This document shows, in pieces, positions 25,274-33,822 of a stretch of DNA of 57,466 nt. The position numbers and the translations under genes are program-made. Source of the stretch: Fibrobacter sp. (lineage in GTDB: Bacteria > Fibrobacterota > Fibrobacteria > Fibrobacterales > Fibrobacteraceae); the NCBI GenBank assembly GCA_024398955.1, contig JAKSIG010000016.1, positions 1 through 57,466 of the forward strand. The letters are read 5' to 3'. The stretch's first letter is position 1. The number at the start of each line of letters is the position of its first letter. The notes under the pieces were generated by a model. The model was given only the letters and a program-made list of their open reading frames with translations. It was not told where the DNA came from and did no database searches.

Positions 25274-28060
25274 TTAAGCCTTCTTGGATTTTTTGCAAAG
25301 AATTACAGAAGCGGCACCACAAACAATCAGCAAAACGGCAGCAACAACGCTAACCTTAACTGCGGCATGGAACGGAGTACTACGAAATTCCATACGGACC
25401 TCAGACTTTCCTGCAGGAATTTCTACAGCACGAAGAGTTCCAAAAGCCTTGTAGACCTTGGCTTCAGTTCCGTTTACATAAGCCTTCCAGTACGGGTGAT
25501 AGTTACCCGCGACCACCATAAAGCCAGGGCGATTTGCTTCGACAGCGAACACCTGCGTATCCATCTTGGGGCTTGCAACAATCTTTGCAGAGCCTTGAAT
25601 GGGGCCATTGGCAATAACACTTCCCTTGTAGTCGTTTGCTGGAGCTTCAGACAGAATTACCTTTTCGCGGTAGAAGAACTTACCAGATTCATCGGCAAAT
25701 TCCGGTTCTGGCTTTGCGGCGGCTGCAACAACCGCAGCGGCAACCGCAGAATCTGCAACGGAACTATCTGCAGCGACTTCGCTAGGTTCGGCAACCCTAG
25801 CAGGAGCCTTTGGCTGCCTAATAGCACCTTCGTTCTGCAAAGTCTTAACAGCAGCCTCGTCATCCATTACAACAGCTTCGCCGTAAATATAGGCTTCGCC
25901 CATTGCAGTCGGAATCGGCATAAATGTTGTACCCTGGCGGCTGTCGAAAATAATGGCGCCAACGTTCATCAGGTCCAGGAACGGGTGCGCGGCTTCTGGA
26001 TCATTGATATTCAGCAGGTAATTCGCATCTTGCTGGCCTCCGCGGAAGGCACGATAGCTAGCCAGCTCGTTGTCATGAATGCCATCTGCATTTCGCATAT
26101 GGTACTGCGGGAACACGTTTCCGCTTACGGCCTTATTGCGAGAAAGCGAAAGTACGCGCGGCGTATTCAGGGAGTCGGCCCTGAAAGGAGCCTTAATGGC
26201 GGCAACAATTGCATTATTAGGCTGGATGTATTCCTGTTCAGGAACATTCTGAATAAAAGCGGCATCGATTACGAATAAGTCAAGAGCCGCAGCCACAGCA
26301 AGAACGCAAGCCTTTGCTGCCACAGAAGCCTTCCAGCGAGCAACAAACAGAGCAACAGCGATTACCACAAGCACCAGGATAAAGCCGGGAATAACCTTAT
26401 TTGCAGTTGCAGTCATCACGAGTTCGTTCAGAGGCTTAAAGTAAGGAGCGGTAACAGGGTCGTTCAGCAGTTTCTGGCCGCTCATGAGCATAACTCCAAG
26501 GAAGCTGAATCCCAGGAAAACGCAAGCCTGAACACCACGATGAGTTCCAGCAAGGCCACTCTTAAAGGCATCTACAAAATTTGCTATGCTAAAAGGCTTT
26601 TTCTGATCGTCCAGACTCATTACACCAAGGCAAGCCAGGGCAAACAGGATCATTACCACCAAGCCAACAGGACCAATAAAGGTAGTCCAGGCAAAGCGGG
26701 CAATTACAGCAAGAACCAGCAATACGACGTACATCGCAGTGCCATGGAGCAGAGCTCGGCGGTCGTTGGAAGCAGCCGCAACGGATTCAGGATTTGCCGC
26801 ATCAACTTTTGCGGTCAAGGCCTTTAGCACGGGGCCAGCCATCATCACCAGCAAGAGCGGCAACCAGAACAAGGCCATGCCCGGTGCGCGGAAGTTCTTG
26901 ACTCCCGGCAAGACACTGTACCAAAGCTTGAACAGCGGAGAATGATCGCCCATGCCGTAACTAAGGGCGACAACAGCGCCCATACCCCAAAAGGCAGCAT
27001 AACGACGCTTGCCCGGCAGGAACAGGCAAAGGAATCCAAGGAAGGTCAGCAAGGCACCCGCATTGTTGTGGTCCAGCTTAAAGGCGTTGTGGCCCCAGTA
27101 GAAAGGAGATCCGCCACCCATCTTGCGGTATTCATCCATAGAGAAGCTGACAAAGGAGCTACCTTCCAGGTCTCCGGACTTTTCGTTCTGTTCGTAGACA
27201 TCGACGCCCACAAAGCCAGGCAAAAGAATTTGTGCCATTTCTTCCTGATGCAAGGACCAGCTAACTGCATGACCATAGTTAGTATGGCTATCGTCACCGC
27301 GAACAGACTGCGTGGTGGTATAAAGATAAGGAGGTATAATCTGGAAGCAGGAAAGTGCCAGGCCAAAGGCAAGACCGATGGCGGCAAGTCCTAGACGCTT
27401 TCCTCGAGTCTTAAGAGCATCGCAATGGAACGCAACTTCATAAAGGGTATAAAGGCCTGCGCCCCACAGGAACAGATAAGTCAACTGCAGGTGAGAACCG
27501 AGAATCATCCACGCCACAGAAAGAGCCAACACGATCATGTACGGGACGCTACCGTTTCGAACTACCTTGCGAATAGCCAGCAAGGCCAAGGGAGCTATGG
27601 CAAAAACCATCATCTTGCCATCGTGGCCACCATACAGATAGGTAAAGAACTCCGGAGAAAAAGCATAAAGGCCACCTAGCAAGGCACCCCACCACTTGTT
27701 TTCTGTAAGATGCCAGCCCAAAGCGAAGGCGCTCATGAAAGCCACCCACAACGTCAGTATAAACTTGAAACCCACTGCACGGACAGGATCCATCAGGAAC
27801 TGCACCCACACCAGAGGGTGATAAGCGTCAGCGAACAAGGCGTCGATGGTGGGTACACCACCCAGGCGGCTATCATCCCATTCCGTAAGGATTACATCAA
27901 ACGTTCTAAGAATTCGGCTGCCCATACCATTCAGCTGGTCGCTATTCAGCATCAGCTGGGTTGAGTCAAAGGCAAAACTGCGAAAAACAATAAGCAGGAT
28001 TGCAAAGAAGACAGCTGATGCTGCCAGGAAAAATGCAGGTTTCTTTTCTAGAAATTTCAT
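25274..28060 (-). CDS. YfhO-family large membrane protein
   Basis: 928-aa inner-membrane protein of the YfhO family (GT-C-like fold). There are about 12-14 helices: an N-terminal helix, a conserved first periplasmic loop (WDDSRLGGVPTID), and helices to about residue 625. A periplasmic domain (about 630-890) ends in the family signature HPYWKAYVNG, and a last helix is followed by a KKSKKA tail. YfhO proteins are linked to lipoteichoic acid or glycan decoration in Firmicutes; here a role in transferring sugars in the envelope is inference. The ATG has no ribosome site; TAAATTTC ends five bases before it. Confidence 0.85.
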   Translation of the reverse strand: MKFLEKKPAFFLAASAVFFAILLIVFRSFAFDSTQLMLNSDQLNGMGSRILRTFDVILTEWDDSRLGGVPTIDALFADAYHPLVWVQFLMDPVRAVGFKFILTLWVAFMSAFALGWHLTENKWWGALLGGLYAFSPEFFTYLYGGHDGKMMVFAIAPLALLAIRKVVRNGSVPYMIVLALSVAWMILGSHLQLTYLFLWGAGLYTLYEVAFHCDALKTRGKRLGLAAIGLAFGLALSCFQIIPPYLYTTTQSVRGDDSHTNYGHAVSWSLHQEEMAQILLPGFVGVDVYEQNEKSGDLEGSSFVSFSMDEYRKMGGGSPFYWGHNAFKLDHNNAGALLTFLGFLCLFLPGKRRYAAFWGMGAVVALSYGMGDHSPLFKLWYSVLPGVKNFRAPGMALFWLPLLLVMMAGPVLKALTAKVDAANPESVAAASNDRRALLHGTAMYVVLLVLAVIARFAWTTFIGPVGLVVMILFALACLGVMSLDDQKKPFSIANFVDAFKSGLAGTHRGVQACVFLGFSFLGVMLMSGQKLLNDPVTAPYFKPLNELVMTATANKVIPGFILVLVVIAVALFVARWKASVAAKACVLAVAAALDLFVIDAAFIQNVPEQEYIQPNNAIVAAIKAPFRADSLNTPRVLSLSRNKAVSGNVFPQYHMRNADGIHDNELASYRAFRGGQQDANYLLNINDPEAAHPFLDLMNVGAIIFDSRQGTTFMPIPTAMGEAYIYGEAVVMDDEAAVKTLQNEGAIRQPKAPARVAEPSEVAADSSVADSAVAAAVVAAAAKPEPEFADESGKFFYREKVILSEAPANDYKGSVIANGPIQGSAKIVASPKMDTQVFAVEANRPGFMVVAGNYHPYWKAYVNGTEAKVYKAFGTLRAVEIPAGKSEVRMEFRSTPFHAAVKVSVVAAVLLIVCGAASVILCKKSKKA

Positions 28061-28073
28061 AGGCAGAAATTTA
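28061..28073 (-). promoter_or_regulatory. leaderless -7 type promoter of the YfhO-family gene
   Basis: TAAATTTC, then TGCCT, then ATG. It lies ten bases after the terminator of the small upstream gene. Confidence 0.45.
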
Positions 28074-28082
28074 GTAAAGCAA

Positions 28083-28110
28083 AAAAGCCTCGCGTTTAAG
28101 CGAGGCTTTT
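28083..28110 (-). terminator. terminator of the 36-aa gene
   Basis: AAAAGCCTCGC / GCGAGGCTTTT stem with a 6-nt loop, T-rich on the minus strand. Confidence 0.85.
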
Positions 28111-28130
28111 CTTACAAAACAAAGACCCTA

Positions 28131-28241
28131 TTAGTCAATGGTGTTTTCGTCGGTTGCAGTATTCTTGATAAGGCAATACACACCGAAAGCCGAAATAACA
28201 CAGGCTGCGACAATGGCAGCGAGCTTGATAATCTTTCCCAT
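28131..28241 (-). CDS. 36-aa single-helix membrane peptide
   Basis: Short ORF starting MGKIIKLAAIVAACV and ending TDENTID. One hydrophobic helix (about 5-25) with a basic start and an acidic tail. Support: a textbook AAGGAG five bases before the ATG, a stop, and a strong terminator 20 bases later. Family not recognised; it may be a small envelope peptide or a type I toxin-like peptide, though no antisense RNA is evident. Confidence 0.65.
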   Translation of the reverse strand: MGKIIKLAAIVAACVISAFGVYCLIKNTATDENTID

Positions 28242-28345
28242 AAAAACTCCTTCGAATTCTAATGTTTCTTTTTATGACCATAAAATACTAGCTTTTTCTA
28301 TGAAAATCAAGTGTTCCATAAAACATTTTTTTAGTTTAATCCAGC

Positions 28346-29203
28346 ATGTTTCGCGTCAATTTATGGTGTTTTCTTATTCTGTGCGTCCTGATGCCCTCAG
28401 CGGCATTTTGCTACGGCGTTACCTTTAAGGACTATTCCGACGCTACGGGAACAGCTTTTGACGATTCACACGAGTACATCCTGAATCCAGCCAACGACGT
28501 TTCTCTTTCATTAACAGCCATTCTTACGGCAGGCATCGGCACATACCTCTATGGCAATATGAGCTATCCTGACGAACGGAACAAGGTTCATAAAGAAGAC
28601 TTGCTGCCCTGGGATAAGCCGGTGGCCGGTCGATACAGCGAAACAGCAGACTTTATGAGCGACATCGGGAGCCTATTGGCCGTAGCACCCCTAGCTATCG
28701 GAGGGTGGGCAGTTCACACAGGAAACTCCGACAAACAGGAATTTTGGACCTTTACCCTGATGTTTACGCAGGCCCTATTATTCCAAAGTGGAATAAACCT
28801 GGCGTTCAGGTCAATGGAGCTTTGGCCACGCCCCTATATTTTCGCTACCGACAAAAAAGGACAGAAAAAAGCCGAAGAAGCGAAACCCGAAGCCTATGGA
28901 TCCTTCTTTTCGGGCCATGCTTCGGCTGCATTTACAGTGGCCGTTTTTACATCGGAATGGTTTGACCAAACGCACCCAAACTCAAGCGCCACAAGGATTG
29001 TACGCGCATTGGCATTTTCTTTGGCCGGGTTCGAGAGTGCCCTTAGGGTGGCTGCGGGCAAGCACTACCCCACCGATGTTATAGTGGGAGCACTTGTTGG
29101 TACGGGCATCAGCTATGGTATCCTGGAAATGCACAAAAAACGGAACCAAATGTACTCTTTATGGGTAGGCCCAGGTACCGCAGGAGTCTCTTTTAGGCTT
29201 TGA
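28346..29203 (+). CDS. PAP2-family membrane-associated phosphatase
   Basis: 285 aa with a signal-like N-terminal helix (1-22). The PAP2 (type 2 phosphatidic acid phosphatase) motifs are in order: RSMELWPRP, then SGHAS (FFSGHASAAF), then RVAAGKHYPTD with the catalytic histidine. Such enzymes dephosphorylate lipid phosphates such as undecaprenyl pyrophosphate or phosphatidic acid on the periplasmic side. The substrate cannot be read from sequence. The start lacks a ribosome site; TAGTTTAA lies six bases before the ATG. Next to the YfhO-family gene, divergently. Confidence 0.88.
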   Translation: MFRVNLWCFLILCVLMPSAAFCYGVTFKDYSDATGTAFDDSHEYILNPANDVSLSLTAILTAGIGTYLYGNMSYPDERNKVHKEDLLPWDKPVAGRYSETADFMSDIGSLLAVAPLAIGGWAVHTGNSDKQEFWTFTLMFTQALLFQSGINLAFRSMELWPRPYIFATDKKGQKKAEEAKPEAYGSFFSGHASAAFTVAVFTSEWFDQTHPNSSATRIVRALAFSLAGFESALRVAAGKHYPTDVIVGALVGTGISYGILEMHKKRNQMYSLWVGPGTAGVSFRL

Positions 29204-29321
29204 AAACTTTTTATAACAACCTACCCTATTCCGCCTAGTATATATTCCTTAGTGTAGACGCGGGGCTGCGTTTGGTAAAGCCCACAAATGTGCGTCGTTT
29301 AAGAATTAAAGGTAGGCTGTT

Positions 29322-30017
29322 ATGCAGGGTTCTTTCTTCAAATACACCGGTCGTATCATTACGGCGTTGGCAATTTCTGCCATCTTCGCCAGTGCAAGTT
29401 TTGCAGGTCCTGCAGGTGCATCCATCAAGGGTAAAGTGGCCAAGCCTGCCGCTAGCCATATGGTCAAGAAGGCAAAGAAGATGGATTCCGCTCCGGTCAC
29501 GAAGTCCGAAGAAGAAATCTTCCTGGCGGCCCTTCAGAGCAAGAATATCTCCGCCGACGGCAAAGTCCTTACCGATAAGCGCGATGGCAAGAAATACAGC
29601 GTAGAAATCCGCGGCGACAAGGCCTGGATGAAGTCCAACTTGGCATTTAGCCTGTCTACCCCTCGCCAGTGCCTTATGGAAAACGAGGAATACTGCAAAA
29701 AGTACGGACGTTTCTACAGCCATAGCGAAGCCAAGATGGCATGCCCCGCCGGCTGGCACCTGCCTAACGACGGAGAATGGCGCGACTACCAGAAAGACCA
29801 GTCCAAGCTTGACTGGAACAACCTGGGCAAGGGCGGCTGCAAGAGCTGGGATGGCTACTGCGAAGGCAACACCACCGGTCATTACTGGTCGCAATCTTCT
29901 GTTCAAAAGAACACAGGACGTTCCTGGGAATTCCGAAGTGTCGCTCATAGCATCAACCGTACCGACGAAAGTGCCAGCAAAGGTCTTTATGTTCGTTGTG
30001 TAGCCGACCTCCGCTAA
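29322..30017 (+). CDS. FISUMP-domain secreted protein (Fibrobacter paralogous family)
   Basis: 231 aa with a signal peptide (about 1-28). The C-terminal half (about 125-231) matches the Fibrobacter succinogenes major paralogous domain: KYGRFYSHSEA, CPAGWHLPNDGEW, GHYWSQSS and YVRCVAD. The family has a C-type-lectin-like fold and is found in surface proteins; ligand unknown. It supports the taxonomic call. GGTAGG lies upstream of the ATG. A 263-aa ORF on the other strand is a shadow. Confidence 0.9.
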   Translation: MQGSFFKYTGRIITALAISAIFASASFAGPAGASIKGKVAKPAASHMVKKAKKMDSAPVTKSEEEIFLAALQSKNISADGKVLTDKRDGKKYSVEIRGDKAWMKSNLAFSLSTPRQCLMENEEYCKKYGRFYSHSEAKMACPAGWHLPNDGEWRDYQKDQSKLDWNNLGKGGCKSWDGYCEGNTTGHYWSQSSVQKNTGRSWEFRSVAHSINRTDESASKGLYVRCVADLR

Positions 30018-30042
30018 GTTCTGCAAAAAATTTCTCTATCCC

Positions 30043-30077
30043 AAAAAAAGCCCCGGTTTTTACCGGAGCTCTTTTTT
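30043..30077. terminator. bidirectional terminator after FISUMP gene
   Basis: AGCCCCGG-type stem with a T-rich loop and ACCGGAGCT, followed by CTTTTTTA; A-rich on the left. Serves both convergent genes. Confidence 0.8.
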
Positions 30078-30108
30078 ATATGTGACACCACGCAAGCAGG
30101 CTGTCGGA

Positions 30109-31095
30109 CTACTTTAGAAGGCCATCGAGAACCAGGTCGACCATGGCGTTTGCAAAGTCTGCAGAATTTTCTTCAGCCCGAGCCTTCAGCGGAATCTTCT
30201 TTGTTTCCTTAAGGTCAAGGATCAGTCGTGCAATGCAGTACTCGTCATAACTTACGTCTCTGCTATACTTGTCGAAGTCAAAGACCTTATCGGCCTTACG
30301 GTCATCTTCAAAGTCTGCAAATGCTGCCTGACAGTCTGCCTGGTTGTAGGCATAGCGAAGGCTGAACTCGATGGGGCAAGAGCGGGTATCAAAGCTAACA
30401 GTCAATTTGCCAGAAGACTTCTTGAAATCAGACAGCTTGACAGATACCAAAGCGTCGAACATGGTCAATTCATCACAATCGCCCATGCGAATGTCAAAGG
30501 AGTCATCCTCGTCGTCGGACTCTACGCCAGACATAAACTTTCCATAGAAGCCTGTCAGTACTTCATCGGCTTCAGAAAGAGCCGGATTGCCCTTTCGGAA
30601 CTGCCCAAGGAAATCCTTCACAAGGCAGGAACCCGTATAACGGAAAGCGGAATTCATCTGCGTCTTGCTGACCACATAACCATTCTGGATATTCTGAGTT
30701 TCGGCCTTAGGATCAGCCCAGAAACCTACAGGGAACGTCTTTTCGGAAATGCTGAACTTTTGAGTGGATTCCTTATCCTTAAGAGTAATGGTACCCTTGT
30801 TAGCATAAGCCTTGTAAGACAGCGTGTCCCATTCTACAGCATCGTTGGGGCCAACCAGATTGCCCAACTTACCCGTCTTGCAAACGGGCTTTATCAGCTT
30901 GAAACTGGAATCCTTGGAATTGTACTGGTAGTCAGCCATATCCACAATAATGTCAAAGGAATCCTTGAGGCTGAAGATATCGGAAACCGGTTCTTCGGCA
31001 GAACTACTGTCATCACCGCAGGCGGTAAACATGAGACCGGCACAACCTAGGGCAATGGCGGCCATGGCAAAGCGATTTTTTTTATATAACTTCAT
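30109..31095 (-). CDS. secreted lipoprotein of unknown function, 328 aa
   Basis: Signal peptide with lipobox MFTAC followed by GDDSSS. This is a typical Fibrobacter lipoprotein start, and the serine run is short. The remainder is polar with scattered cysteines and no family I recognise. I chose the ATG at 31095 (GAAGG upstream). An ORF extended by 38 residues into znuC was rejected. It follows znuC by 44 bp, but a TATAATA-like sequence in the gap suggests its own promoter. Confidence 0.78.
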   Translation of the reverse strand: MKLYKKNRFAMAAIALGCAGLMFTACGDDSSSAEEPVSDIFSLKDSFDIIVDMADYQYNSKDSSFKLIKPVCKTGKLGNLVGPNDAVEWDTLSYKAYANKGTITLKDKESTQKFSISEKTFPVGFWADPKAETQNIQNGYVVSKTQMNSAFRYTGSCLVKDFLGQFRKGNPALSEADEVLTGFYGKFMSGVESDDEDDSFDIRMGDCDELTMFDALVSVKLSDFKKSSGKLTVSFDTRSCPIEFSLRYAYNQADCQAAFADFEDDRKADKVFDFDKYSRDVSYDEYCIARLILDLKETKKIPLKARAEENSADFANAMVDLVLDGLLK

Positions 31096-31139
31096 ATCAA
31101 ACCTTCTTATCCGTCTATCGTATATTATAATAAAAATGT

Positions 31140-31946
31140 CTACTTTACGAATGGAACCTGAACCTTCTGCGAAGGTTCCTGCAGGTGTAAATGGGTGTGG
31201 GTACAGCATCCACCATGAGTATGGTCGTGGGACCCCAGCACGCGGTGAGGGATTCCATGGGCAATTAGATCAACGTCGCAGCCATAAGTATCTGTAACCA
31301 TCTGCTGTGTCAAACCCGAGCCTTCGTGGTAGTGAACACTTCGGTTGACACAAACAATGCTTTTTACCTTATGAGACAAAGTCATCAGGTCATGAGTAAC
31401 GACGACAATTGTCATTTTCTGGCTAAGTTCTTCTAGCAGGTTGTAAAGGTTTTCTTGGCCGGCGGCATCGATATTGTTGCTGGGTTCATCAAGAAACAGA
31501 ATTCTGGGATTACATACAAGAGAACGAGCTATGAGAACCCGCTGGCGTTCTCCGCCGCTCAGTTCCCCTAGACGACGATGGAGGAACCCTTCCAGATGAA
31601 CTTTTGAAAGGGCTGAAGAAACCTCTTGTGAATTTACCTTTAAGCCAATTCTACCAAGGGCTACGCACTCGCCCACCGTTATGGGGAACTCCACATTGCG
31701 GTTCGTATTCTGGGGAACGTAACCCACTGCAATTTTCTTAGACGGAACCTTTTCGCCAAAGAGTTTAACCTCTCCTTCGGCAGGCTTCAGAAGGCCTACA
31801 ATCAGCTTCATCAAGGTAGACTTGCCACCGCCATTGGGTCCAATAATCGCAACAAAGTCATGTTCTTCAATTTCAAGATTAACGTTTTCGAGAACCTTGG
31901 ACTTTCCATAGGCGAAAGACAGATTTTTGATTTCAATGGCGTTCAT
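31140..31946 (-). CDS. znuC: zinc-type ABC transporter ATPase with His-rich tail
   Basis: 268-aa ATPase of a metal ABC importer. Walker A GPNGGGKST (about 37-45), ABC signature LSGGERQR, Walker B ILFLDEPSNN, and the switch histidine in VVVTHD. The C-terminal tail is unusually rich in His and Cys (HDHTHGGCCTHTHLHL), as in zinc importers. It starts 12 bases after znuA. No permease gene is adjacent. Zinc is inferred from the His-rich ZnuA; manganese is possible. Confidence 0.88.
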   Translation of the reverse strand: MNAIEIKNLSFAYGKSKVLENVNLEIEEHDFVAIIGPNGGGKSTLMKLIVGLLKPAEGEVKLFGEKVPSKKIAVGYVPQNTNRNVEFPITVGECVALGRIGLKVNSQEVSSALSKVHLEGFLHRRLGELSGGERQRVLIARSLVCNPRILFLDEPSNNIDAAGQENLYNLLEELSQKMTIVVVTHDLMTLSHKVKSIVCVNRSVHYHEGSGLTQQMVTDTYGCDVDLIAHGIPHRVLGSHDHTHGGCCTHTHLHLQEPSQKVQVPFVK

Positions 31947-31958
31947 GTTTGCAGCCTA

Positions 31959-32852
31959 TTACTTTTGTGCAGCGATTGCAGACAGAAGTTTTCTGATGTT
32001 GCCTTCATAATCATAAGACAGGGGATCCGTATCCAAAATGCTAGCCTGCAATTCCTTAGCGAGGGTTGCGGCAGCACGCCTGCTAAACTGAGGCTGAACA
32101 AAAACGATATGGACATTGTTGGACTTGCCCGTCTTTACCAAATTTGCAAGATCACGAGGTTTTGGCTCCTTGCCGTCGACTTCAACAGTCAGCTGCCTCA
32201 TGCCATAATCCCGGGCGAAATAGCCATAAGCCGGATGAAAGACAATAAAGGAACGTCCGTTTGCAGGAAGTTTATCGATGGACTGACGCAGTTCCATATC
32301 CAGATTCCCTAGGCGAGACTTCAGATCGTCAGTTCTCTTGCGGTAAAGGTCCCTGTGGGCGGCATCTAACGACATAAGTGCCTGGCAGACATTTTCTGCA
32401 ATCAGCATCATCTGGACGGGAGACGTCCACAGATGGGGATCCATTTCTTCATCCCCGTCGTGGTGAGCATCGTGGTGTACCTCACCCTCGTGATGATGTT
32501 CATCTTCTTCCAGCCAGGTGATGCCTTGTGCTAGGGATATAACGTTAACGTTCTTATTGACACCCTTGAAACGAGGCAGCCAGGCGGCATCCATGCCGGA
32601 TCCGTCACTGAAGTAAACGGTAGCCTTGGCAAATTCCCTGAGGGAAGCTGGTTTGGGTTCAAATGTATGCGGGTCAGCGCCAGGAGGAAGCATGGCAACC
32701 ACCTGGACTTCGTTACCGCCGATTTCCTTAACCACATTGGAATAAGGCTGCAGAGAAACCGCAACCGTCAGGTTGGCCGAAAACACGGGAATCGCAAGAA
32801 CAAACGACAGCAGAAGAAATGCGAATTTCATCATTCGTAATTCGAAATTCAT
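31959..32852 (-). CDS. znuA: zinc-type ABC transporter substrate-binding protein
   Basis: 297-aa periplasmic metal-binding protein of the ZnuA/TroA family. Signal peptide; ADPHTFEPKP with the first histidine ligand; a His-rich loop EEDEHHHEGEVHHDAHH; then MDPHLW and FHPAYGYF. Such loops mark zinc importers. The start is uncertain: the ATG at 32852 gives an acidic leader encoded by 7-bp repeats, while 32834 or 32831 gives a normal signal peptide. Six bases separate it from the HAD gene. Confidence 0.88.
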   Translation of the reverse strand: MNFELRMMKFAFLLLSFVLAIPVFSANLTVAVSLQPYSNVVKEIGGNEVQVVAMLPPGADPHTFEPKPASLREFAKATVYFSDGSGMDAAWLPRFKGVNKNVNVISLAQGITWLEEDEHHHEGEVHHDAHHDGDEEMDPHLWTSPVQMMLIAENVCQALMSLDAAHRDLYRKRTDDLKSRLGNLDMELRQSIDKLPANGRSFIVFHPAYGYFARDYGMRQLTVEVDGKEPKPRDLANLVKTGKSNNVHIVFVQPQFSRRAAATLAKELQASILDTDPLSYDYEGNIRKLLSAIAAQK

Positions 32853-32861
32853 AATTGCTTA
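32827..32861. repeat. heptad array C at the HAD/znuA junction
   Basis: TTCATCA TTCGTAA TTCGAAA TTCATAA and a weaker fifth unit. It covers the possible znuA start codons and the HAD stop. Confidence 0.6.
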
Positions 32862-33656
32862 AATTCTTCCTTCAAAAAAGCCGTCGAAGTCAATGTCGCT
32901 GACCATGTCCACCACGATTTCGGGTTTTACATCAAGTCTATCAAGGTCCGCCATCTTGGTTTCGCCACAGAGAGGCAGAACAAAACGACAGCCACTACGT
33001 TTGGCCAGCTCAAAGTCCGTATAAAGGCGGTCACCAACAAACAGGATTTCTTCGGGTTCGTATTTCTTTAGAAGATCCGATAGCATTGCCGGATTGGGTT
33101 TTCCAAAACTGCGTTCCGGTTCTACACCGTAGGCGGTTTTCAACAAGGCCATGAAGCTTCCAATATCGGGAACGGGACCGTTGGCATCGGGGCAGACAAA
33201 ATCCGTATGGGTTACCCAGAAAGGAATTTTACGCTGAACGCGGAAAGACAATTCGCAAAGTTCCCTATAGTCAAAGCTATTGTGATAGGCTACCAGGACC
33301 AGTTCCGTATCGGCAACGCTGGGGTGCAAGTTCAAGGTGGGATCCTGAGCGGCAAACCATTCTGTAACTTCGGGATTTGCGAAAAAGAACACATTCTTGA
33401 TGCCTTCTTCGTGAATGGCATTCAAAGAAAGGTACAAGGCCGAAATAATAGCATCATCCCGAAGAGGCAAGCCCATAACCTTCAGGCGATTTTCATAAAA
33501 GACCGGAGACTTGCTTGTATTATTGCTCAGGTAATAGACCGGAACATGCTTAGCCACATTGTTTACAGTCTTTACCGCCTTGGGGTAAGGGCGTCCACTC
33601 AGGTACAGAGTTCCATCTAGATCAAATACAACAGCTTTTACCGGCTTACGAGTCAT
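32859..33656 (-). CDS. HAD-superfamily phosphatase, NagD-like (class IIA)
   Basis: 265 aa. HAD motif I VFDLDGTLY; motif II in YYLSNNTSK; class IIA cap; FGKPNPAML; motif IV FVGDRLYTDFELA. Such enzymes dephosphorylate small phosphorylated metabolites (nucleotides, p-nitrophenylphosphate, phosphoglycolate); substrate unknown. First gene of the znuA-znuC transcript, with six bases between stop and znuA. The ATG has no ribosome site; TATATTTG ends four bases before it. Confidence 0.87.
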   Translation of the reverse strand: MTRKPVKAVVFDLDGTLYLSGRPYPKAVKTVNNVAKHVPVYYLSNNTSKSPVFYENRLKVMGLPLRDDAIISALYLSLNAIHEEGIKNVFFFANPEVTEWFAAQDPTLNLHPSVADTELVLVAYHNSFDYRELCELSFRVQRKIPFWVTHTDFVCPDANGPVPDIGSFMALLKTAYGVEPERSFGKPNPAMLSDLLKKYEPEEILFVGDRLYTDFELAKRSGCRFVLPLCGETKMADLDRLDVKPEIVVDMVSDIDFDGFFEGRI

Positions 33657-33668
33657 GTACCAAATATA
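33657..33668 (-). promoter_or_regulatory. leaderless -7 type promoter of the HAD-znuA-znuC operon
   Basis: TATATTTG, then GTAC, then ATG. The 7-bp array A starts five bases upstream. Confidence 0.5.
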
Positions 33669-33673
33669 AAAAA

Positions 33674-33701
33674 GAGACTAGAGACTAGGATCTAGAGACT
33701 A
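33674..33701. repeat. heptad array A
   Basis: GAGACTA GAGACTA GGATCTA GAGACTA, four units. Its reverse complement (TCTCTAG-like) matches array B, so the two are inverted with respect to each other. Confidence 0.75.
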
Positions 33702-33728
33702 GGGGATGGTGGGTCAGACAGTCCTCTT

Positions 33729-33812
33729 TTTCAAATTTTCAGTTTCAAATCTCTAATTTATAATCCCTAATTTCTAATTTCTAGTTTCTAATCTCTAAGT
33801 TCAAGTTTCTAT
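33729..33812. repeat. heptad array B, 12 units
   Basis: Twelve consecutive 7-bp units, consensus TTTCTAA (TTTCAAA, TTTTCAG, TCTCTAA, TTTATAA, TCCCTAA, TTTCTAG and others). It ends inside the rsmE promoter. Confidence 0.85.
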
Positions 33813-33822
33813 CTTGCGGTCT
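33810..33822 (+). promoter_or_regulatory. possible leaderless promoter of rsmE
   Basis: TATCTTGC, then GGTCT, then ATG; partial match to TAnnTTTG. Confidence 0.3.

Noticed and set aside
29235..30026. 263-aa ORF opposite the FISUMP gene
   Set aside because: Shadow; the forward strand has a signal peptide, FISUMP motifs and a ribosome site.
31096..31209. 38-residue N-terminal extension of the lipoprotein
   Set aside because: Overlaps znuC; the ATG at 31095 has a ribosome site and lipobox-type signal peptide.
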